From Chthoniobacteraceae bacterium (GTDB lineage: Bacteria; Verrucomicrobiota; Verrucomicrobiia; Chthoniobacterales; Chthoniobacteraceae), in the NCBI GenBank assembly GCA_947471505.1, contig CANIWM010000042.1, positions 1 to 51,083 of the forward strand: 51,083 bases of DNA, read 5' to 3'. How positions within the stretch are numbered: position 1 is the stretch's first letter; each line of letters begins with the position of its first letter. Positions 46,088 through 51,083 of this stretch are shown here, piece after piece. Below the pieces are notes generated by a model. It saw nothing but the letters and a program-made list of their open reading frames with translations, ran no database searches and was not told where the DNA came from. A program made the position numbers and the translations under genes.

Positions 46088-46801
46088 ATGAAGTCATTTT
46101 CCACTCGTCTCGCGTTTACACTGCTCGAAATCGTCGTCGTTCTCGGGATTATCGCGATGTTCCTCGCCTTGCTCGTCCCGTTTGCGCTTCGTGCTCGCGA
46201 TGGAGGGCGTTCGGCTCAGTGCGTCCGCAACATGCAGATTATCGGCGGCGCAATCGCCGCTTACGCGGAGCAACATGATGGGCGCCTACCCGGACCGCTG
46301 ACGATTGATCAATATCCAACGGACAGCGCTGGAGTCCCTCCGCGCGATGGCCAGATGCTGAAGTATATCACTCCGTATCTCGAAAAATCAGGCGGTGCAC
46401 GAGTGGTGTTCACTTTCCCTGGCTGGCAAAAGGCAAAGCGAGCGACAGACTCCGCCGTGTTCGTGGCAAACGTAGAAATCGTGAAGCCATTCGAGCAATC
46501 ACCTTGGGGAGATATGGACGCGAGGGAAAAGGGTCCCCTCAAAGTTTCGGATATTGGTTCTGTGGTATTCCGAGGAATCGACGAAAAGCCACTACCGGCA
46601 AACCCCGCGAAATTCTGGGCGCTCACGGAAGCGGACCAAATGATAGTGAGTGTTTTAGGAGTCAACCGTTTGGACCCATGGGTGCAGCGATTGCCGTCGA
46701 AAGCCGTCCATGGGGGCTACCAAAACGCGCTGTATTTTGACTGGCATGTCGATCACCTGTTGCTGACGAACTCGAGCGTCGCGCCACCGACGGCGGATTG
46801 A
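46088..46801 (+). CDS. Prepilin-like protein with N-terminal methylation motif
   Basis: 237 residues. 'MKSFSTRLAFTLLEIVVVL' is a type IV prepilin/pseudopilin signal: cleavage expected before Phe10, Glu at +5 (Glu14), then a hydrophobic helix. The C-terminus 'ALYFDWHVDHL' corresponds to the H-x-x-H/DG end common to the large prepilin-like families of Verrucomicrobiota and Planctomycetes. Role could be a surface pseudopilus or a type II secretion-related filament. A GspG homologue lies 1.4 kb downstream. Confidence 0.85.
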   Translation: MKSFSTRLAFTLLEIVVVLGIIAMFLALLVPFALRARDGGRSAQCVRNMQIIGGAIAAYAEQHDGRLPGPLTIDQYPTDSAGVPPRDGQMLKYITPYLEKSGGARVVFTFPGWQKAKRATDSAVFVANVEIVKPFEQSPWGDMDAREKGPLKVSDIGSVVFRGIDEKPLPANPAKFWALTEADQMIVSVLGVNRLDPWVQRLPSKAVHGGYQNALYFDWHVDHLLLTNSSVAPPTAD

Positions 46802-46847
46802 TTGCCATGACGGTCGCGGCGACGGAAATCCTCCAGCCGAAATGCGC

Positions 46848-47136
46848 GGGTGTGATTAAAAGTGGAATGAGTGAAGGGCCGAAGGCCCGGCAATGTAATA
46901 GCCCAGGGAAAGCGAGGAACGAGCGCAGCCCTGGGTTTGGATGGATGAGGGATGCAGCCCTGAAAGGGCGACACGACCGCACGCTCCCGGTTCTATGACG
47001 CCCTTTCAGGGCTCGCATCTCTCTCCGCATTCGACCCAGGGCTGCGCTCCTACGTCGCTGACCCTGGGCTATTACATTTTCGAGCCTTCGGCCCTCAAGT
47101 TCATCCTGCTTCTGGATTCCACTTTTAACCACACCC
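46848..47136. mobile_element. MITE copy 4 with 9-bp target duplication
   Basis: 289 bp, ends GGGTGTGATTAAAAGTGGAA and TTCCACTTTTAACCACACCC. Direct repeats GAAATGCGC at 46839-46847 and 47137-47145 flank it. The core is a nest of hairpins unlike the other copies: AATGTAATAGCCCAGGG (46892-46908) against its complement at 47062-47078, CGCAGCCCTGGGT against ACCCAGGGCTGCG, and AGCCCTGAAAGGGCG (46956-46970) against 46999-47013. A partial copy of this core occurs alone at 9453. Confidence 0.87.
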
Positions 47137-47188
47137 GAAATGCGCGCCCTTGCAATTTCACGAGCGGCACGCGTAGTGTCCCGGCCTC

Positions 47189-48217
47189 ATGGTCCGTACC
47201 GCACTCGCAGCATTAATTCTCTCCGCCTTCAGCGCCTCTGCGCAAGGGCTTGCAGAGCAGCCTGCGCCGTTCTCGGCGTGGCTCGACTTCAATGTGCTCG
47301 CCCGCGCGAACGCCCCGCAACCCTCGCTGCCGATTTGGTTCGAGTCTTTTCAAAGCGACTCGCATCCAGAGACGCAGACGACCCCTCCGACTACGGTATT
47401 TCGCCTGCGGATGCGGCGGATGCCTTCGCTGCATCGGGACGTTTTGCTGCGACTGTATTTCGACGATCTGCCGGATATGCAGCCCGTCGTCACCGCGTGG
47501 ACGGAGACGGGGCGCGAGCGTTTCCGCAGCGAACCGCTGGGCACGGGGATCGGTCTTCCAACGCAAGGTTCTGTGATCATTCCCGCAGACGACACGGACT
47601 ACATTGATATCGAAGTCCCGGGCGACGGGACGAATGTGCGCGGCGCTTTCGCAAGCTCGCTGAAGACGGCAGAGACAAAGCAGACGTTCGATTTCAACAC
47701 GCTGTCGCCGCTCGCAGACCCGTTCGGGAAGTTGCCGGACACCAAACCTTTGCAGGAAGACGCGCGGATTTTCGGGCGAGTCAAAGCGACCGTGGACGAG
47801 CAACCTGTGCGGCTCGATCCCCGTGGCAGCACCTCGGCGGAATGGCAGGTCGAGCTTGCAGTGAAGCCGCTGGCGGCGGTCGTATCGTTCGACGTGTTGA
47901 ATGCGGACCTCACTGCGCCGCCGATGGTCTCGGTGAACGGCGGCAAGGCGGTAGCGGCAAACGTCCAGTGGCCCGATTTATCCGACCCTGGGTTTCGAGG
48001 CGAGGCGCGTGCGCTGGAGCCGGGTATCCGCTTCCAATATACGGGCTGGCTGCGCGCGCAGATTGCGGTTCCGGGATTTCAAATGCTGGAAGGTTTGAAC
48101 AAAATCTCCGTAACCTTGTCGGATGAGAGTAGTTCAATCGGCGTTCGCAACGTCGAGTTGCAACTCAAACAAAACTGGAAACACTTCGACTACATCCTTA
48201 CTCCCGTAAATCAATGA
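47189..48217 (+). CDS. Hypothetical secreted protein linked to GspG
   Basis: Not recognised. 342 residues with signal peptide 'MVRTALAALILSAFSASA'. Predominantly beta-rich ('SLPIWFESFQSD', 'VFRLRMRRMPSLHRDVLLRLYFDD', 'GRVKATVDEQPVRLDP'). No catalytic motif is evident. Its stop overlaps the GspG start by 4 bp (ATGA), so translation is coupled, suggesting a role in the same secretion or filament apparatus. Confidence 0.72.
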   Translation: MVRTALAALILSAFSASAQGLAEQPAPFSAWLDFNVLARANAPQPSLPIWFESFQSDSHPETQTTPPTTVFRLRMRRMPSLHRDVLLRLYFDDLPDMQPVVTAWTETGRERFRSEPLGTGIGLPTQGSVIIPADDTDYIDIEVPGDGTNVRGAFASSLKTAETKQTFDFNTLSPLADPFGKLPDTKPLQEDARIFGRVKATVDEQPVRLDPRGSTSAEWQVELAVKPLAAVVSFDVLNADLTAPPMVSVNGGKAVAANVQWPDLSDPGFRGEARALEPGIRFQYTGWLRAQIAVPGFQMLEGLNKISVTLSDESSSIGVRNVELQLKQNWKHFDYILTPVNQ

Positions 48218-48636
48218 AACCGCTTACCACACTCCGCCGCAATACGACTGCCGCGTTCACGCTCCTCGAAATCATGCTGGTCGTGATGATCATCGCGCTG
48301 CTCGCAGGCGCTGCCATTTATCTCATGCGCGGCAACGTGGATATTGCACGTGAAACTCGCGTGAAGTCGGACATCCAGAACATCCTCACGCAGGTGCAAC
48401 TCTACGAGGCGCTGAGCGGTGGACGCCCGCCAACCAACGAGGAAGGTCTCAAAGCCTTGGTCAACCCGAAGCGCGGGCGTGCGCTCCTTCCCGAAATCCC
48501 AAAAGACCCTTGGGGCACGGAGATGCAGTATCGCTTCCCCGCCACAAAGAGCACCAAGCAGGCTTACGATGTGTTCTCCGCCGGAAAAGACTACAAGCCC
48601 GGCACCGACGACGACATCGGCAACTGGGACCTGTAA
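48214..48636 (+). CDS. gspG: Type II secretion major pseudopilin GspG
   Basis: 140 residues. Prepilin peptidase motif 'AFTLLEIMLVVMIIALLAG' with cleavage before Phe15 and Glu19 at position +5. The C-terminal half carries the GspG hallmarks 'LYEALSGGRPPTNEEGLKAL', 'IPKDPWGTEMQYRFP' and the calcium-site tail 'YDVFSAGKDYKPGTDDDIGNW'. It polymerises into the T2SS pseudopilus in the periplasm. No other gsp gene is in the window. Confidence 0.94.
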   Translation: MKPLTTLRRNTTAAFTLLEIMLVVMIIALLAGAAIYLMRGNVDIARETRVKSDIQNILTQVQLYEALSGGRPPTNEEGLKALVNPKRGRALLPEIPKDPWGTEMQYRFPATKSTKQAYDVFSAGKDYKPGTDDDIGNWDL

Positions 48637-48732
48637 GCGTGGGTAGGGCGTTTTCCGCCCGAGTGGAGAGCAGGCAAGAAAGTTCACGATAGGCGCGCAA
48701 CTATAATGCGTCGCGGTGGTTCCACCCCGACC

Positions 48733-50124
48733 ATGCCTATTCCGCTTCAAACCAACGACACTAAACGTAACGCTCTCATCGCCGGAGGCTGCCTGCTTTT
48801 TGCAGTCGTCGGCTTTTCCATTGGACGCGCTTCGAGCTGGCTTGAGGCTCCCATTACCCCACCAAAACTCACCACTACGGTCAGCGGCTCTTCCAGTTCG
48901 GCTTCCACGTCTAGCGGCGCTGACAGCCGTGTGGGCGGAGTTTTCGCCTCCGATGCCACCACTAAGACAGGCACTGCGCCGACTGTGGGTGAAATCACGG
49001 GCGGGCAGCCGATGGATGTCTGGCTCAAGCGCGTGATGGCTCAGGACGACGAGCTGTTTCGGATGCAGAATTTCATGAAGCTCCTCGAATCGCTCAACAC
49101 GCCCGAAGACATCGAGATGGCGCTGAAAGTGATCATGGAAAACGGCGGACGTGGACGTGGCCCCGGTGGCGCTGGGCGCTTCACCGAGATTTCGATGCTC
49201 ATGTCGAAGTTCGTGCAGCTCGACCCGAAGGCCGCAATGGCCTACTCGGGCAAGCTGGAAGGCGGCGAGAAATTCATGGCGACGAGTTCGGCGCTGAAGA
49301 CTTGGACGCGACTTTCGCCCGACGCGGCACTGGCTTGGGCCAAGACGGAAGGTGCCAGCCTGACGATGGATTTTGGCGGTCGTGGCGGCCCCGGCGGCCC
49401 CGGCGGAGACGCAGCGGAAGGCGCCCCAAAAGACAATTTCGCCCTACTCAGCGTAGTGAGCCAGCTCGCGAAGACGGACCTCGATAAAGCATTGAGCACG
49501 GCATCCACGATGGAACTTGGACGCATGGGCGACCGGATGGTGGACACCCTAGCAAACGAAATGCTCAGCCAGCGCGGAGTGGACGCCTCCAAGGCATATC
49601 TCGACTCGCTGCCTGCGGGCGCGTTTCGCGATCAGTATTTGCAACAGCTCGCCGACCCGCTCTCGAAGAAAGACCCAGCGGGCACAGCGCAGTGGATCGC
49701 CAAAATGGAGACAGGCGACGCGAAACGACGCGCTCTCGGTGAGGTCGTCAACAACTGGGCCAAGACGGACTTTGCTTCGGCGAGCAGCTACGTAGGCAGC
49801 CAGCCAGTCGGGCCGGATATGGACTCGGCTCGCGGCCAAATCATCGGAGATCTCGCCAAGACAGACGCGAAACAAGCGTGGGCAATGTTGCCGACAATCT
49901 CCGACCCTGAACGTCTCAATCGCACAGCAATGCAGATTGGCCGGGAGTTGATCAAAGCTGACCCAACGAACGCCCCCGCCATCATTCAGAGCACTCCGAA
50001 CCTCAAGCCAGAAGTCATCACGCAAATCACCTCGCCGCAGCAAGGCGGTGGCGGGCAAAATGGCTTCCGTGGCTTCGGCGGCGGTGCGGCTGGCGGCGGA
50101 CGCGGCGGTCGCGGCGGCAACTAA
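48733..50124 (+). CDS. Membrane-anchored repeat protein of unknown function
   Basis: Not assignable to a known family. 463 residues from ATG 48733; an ATG nine codons upstream (48706) is also possible. One membrane span at about 14-34 ('ALIAGGCLLFAVVGFSIGRA'), a Ser/Thr-rich linker, then helical repeats of about 35-40 residues with the pattern 'DP-x-A-A-x-A/W' (for example 'DPKAAMAYSGKL', 'SPDAALAWAKTE', 'DPAGTAQWIAKM', 'DAKQAWAMLPT'). Gly-rich stretches occur at about 137-143 and 214-222, and the C-terminus is a Gly/Arg tail. Probably a periplasmic scaffold. Followed by a strong terminator. Confidence 0.75.
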   Translation: MPIPLQTNDTKRNALIAGGCLLFAVVGFSIGRASSWLEAPITPPKLTTTVSGSSSSASTSSGADSRVGGVFASDATTKTGTAPTVGEITGGQPMDVWLKRVMAQDDELFRMQNFMKLLESLNTPEDIEMALKVIMENGGRGRGPGGAGRFTEISMLMSKFVQLDPKAAMAYSGKLEGGEKFMATSSALKTWTRLSPDAALAWAKTEGASLTMDFGGRGGPGGPGGDAAEGAPKDNFALLSVVSQLAKTDLDKALSTASTMELGRMGDRMVDTLANEMLSQRGVDASKAYLDSLPAGAFRDQYLQQLADPLSKKDPAGTAQWIAKMETGDAKRRALGEVVNNWAKTDFASASSYVGSQPVGPDMDSARGQIIGDLAKTDAKQAWAMLPTISDPERLNRTAMQIGRELIKADPTNAPAIIQSTPNLKPEVITQITSPQQGGGGQNGFRGFGGGAAGGGRGGRGGN

Positions 50125-50156
50125 ATCGGCAACTCCAAGAATCTCGCCTCCCACGA

Positions 50157-50192
50157 AAAAAGCCCCGCTCTCTTTCGAGAGCGGGGCTTTTG
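50157..50192. terminator. Strong intrinsic terminator
   Basis: A perfect 12-bp GC-rich stem, AGCCCCGCTCTC (50161-50172), TTTC loop, GAGAGCGGGGCT (50177-50188), flanked by an A-run upstream and TTT downstream. It can work for both strands, ending the repeat-protein gene from the left and the partial gene from the right. Confidence 0.9.
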
Positions 50193-50202
50193 CTATTTAC
50201 TA

Positions 50203-50233
50203 TCGGCTATTCCCGACACGTCGGGATAGCCGA
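50203..50233. repeat. Hairpin with palindrome shared with 38408-38423
   Basis: CGGCTATTCCCGAC pairs with GTCGGGATAGCCG around a tiny loop. The inner palindrome, read on the minus strand as TCCCGACGTGTCGGGA, is identical over 16 bases to the one at 38408-38423. It may act as a second terminator stem for the leftward gene. Confidence 0.6.
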
Positions 50234-50246
50234 CAGGCGAGGCGCA

Positions 50247-51083
50247 CTACGGCACCGCGATTTGCAGGAGGTGCTGAGCCCCCAGCGCGTCCGTCGCCTT
50301 CACGACCACGCTGCCGCCGCTGTTAAAGCTCCGCGTCTGCGCAGGGCTGCCGACGACACTGGAGAGCACCACGAACGTCTTCACCGTGCTCGTACCGATG
50401 GCGTCGCCTTCTTGCAGTAGCAGGCGCAGCGCGCCCTTGCTGTCGGTCGCCCAAAGGCCCACGTCGTTGGCCGTCGTGATGCCGCCGGGACCGGGCGAAA
50501 CGCCTGCCGTCGTGCTTTGCATCGTTGCCACGAACAGCGGGCCGCGGCCCTCCGGCAGCGCCAGCGAGGTGAACGTCTTCCACACCCCGCCTCCTGCTTC
50601 CGCTGCGGGATAGCCTTCGCGGGCTACGAGGTTCAGGCCGCTGACCCCGCTGAAGGACCACACGCCGTCGTTATCCGCAGCGGTGATGCCGGGGACGACC
50701 TTCATCGTCCCGAGGAAAGCCACCGCGCGACCGCCTGCGCTCACCGGGTCTTTCAGCACCGAGAACACGCCCCCGCTCACGCCTGCCGCGTCTCCCTTCG
50801 ACACCAAACGCGCTGCCTCATAATCCACATCATCCTCCGCGAAGATCGCCACGTTGTTCAGCGCAGTCGCACTGCCCGTCAGCGGCTTCACCGTCCCCAA
50901 GAACGCCATCGCCGCGCTCCCCGAGCTCTGCGTCGGCAGGCCGAAGCTCAGCCACTTTGCCCCCGTGCCGTAGCCCAGCGCATCGCCGCCTGCCACGTAG
51001 GAGAAATCGCCCGTCCCATCCTGCCCGATGTAGCCGAGCGCCTGCCGCGCATCCCCCAGCGTCACCCGCAAGACCGTATAATC
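50247..51083 (-). CDS. Partial repeat-containing protein (5' end outside window)
   Basis: The frame is open to the window edge, so only the C-terminal 278 residues are seen. It consists of about 60-residue repeats: a hydrophobic strand 'AMAFLGTVKPL', 'AVAFLGTMKVV' or 'LFVATMQST', a 'NNVAIFAEDD', 'NDGVWSFSG' or 'NDVGLWATDS' motif, then 'LVSKGDAAG', 'LVAREGYPA' or 'LLQEGDAIG'. Such repeats occur in large secreted proteins of Verrucomicrobiota and look like a beta-propeller or solenoid. No function can be given. Confidence 0.75.
   Translation of the reverse strand, partial: DYTVLRVTLGDARQALGYIGQDGTGDFSYVAGGDALGYGTGAKWLSFGLPTQSSGSAAMAFLGTVKPLTGSATALNNVAIFAEDDVDYEAARLVSKGDAAGVSGGVFSVLKDPVSAGGRAVAFLGTMKVVPGITAADNDGVWSFSGVSGLNLVAREGYPAAEAGGGVWKTFTSLALPEGRGPLFVATMQSTTAGVSPGPGGITTANDVGLWATDSKGALRLLLQEGDAIGTSTVKTFVVLSSVVGSPAQTRSFNSGGSVVVKATDALGAQHLLQIAVP

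Noticed and set aside
1-51083. tRNA, rRNA, or plasmid/phage integration sites
   Set aside because: I looked for tRNA-like cloverleaf ends and integrase genes in the intergenic gaps and saw none; the window looks like ordinary chromosome with small repeats.

Overview
The window is GC-rich (roughly 60%) and almost fully coding. Its gene content points to a Gram-negative member of the PVC group, most likely Verrucomicrobiota. The signs are: prepilin-like proteins with a C-terminal H/DG-type end, very long secreted proteins with choice-of-anchor, Calx-beta and Ig-like modules, a Ser/Thr kinase whose N-terminus looks like the ECF-type sigma factors of this phylum, Rep-associated (RAYT) transposases, and a lipid A/LPS gene set. 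This placement is inference; no rRNA or tRNA lies in the window.

Layout. 1-143: palindromic element cutting into the 5' part of a giant secreted trypsin-like protease gene (153-4637). 4634-7888: clpB, which carries a complete RAYT transposase element in frame between the middle domain and NBD2. 7889-8740: a 21-bp phased repeat array, followed by two unrecognised genes. 10791-16269: TVP38/DedA-like membrane protein, dienelactone hydrolase, malate dehydrogenase, MetE-type methyltransferase and a clan-A glycosidase. 16387-21057: a 1556-residue sigma-like/kinase/lectin/LRR fusion. 21173-22750: DUF423 protein and M29-like peptidase. 22795-29927: a same-strand envelope cluster of UDP-glucuronate decarboxylase-like epimerase, peptide-binding lipoprotein, LpxL-WaaF fusion, YidC and Jag. 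29938-38338: serA, a LysM protein, endonuclease I, a Rep/UvrD helicase, an orphan ABC ATPase and a GH128-like protein. 38666-41607: a sorbosone-dehydrogenase-like protein and a serine beta-lactamase-like hydrolase. 41801-45689: DUF3592 protein, a small HTH regulator, a 42-bp phased array and two secreted unknowns. 46088-51083: a prepilin-like protein, an unknown secreted protein overlapping a GspG pseudopilin, a membrane-anchored repeat protein, a strong terminator, and a partial repeat protein running off the end.

Repeats are the most unusual aspect. Four elements (12235-12394, 37365-37546, 40230-40447, 46848-47136) share the same terminal inverted repeat (GGGTGTGATTAAAAGTGGAA) but have at least three different palindromic cores. 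Two of them are flanked by 8-9 bp direct repeats, as expected after transposition. Two other arrays keep exact 21-bp and 42-bp phase over hundreds of bases despite strong divergence between units. The RAYT element inside clpB is the top candidate for something undescribed: an apparently intact HUH-type transposase translated as an internal domain of a disaggregase, joined through linkers encoded by its own hairpin ends.
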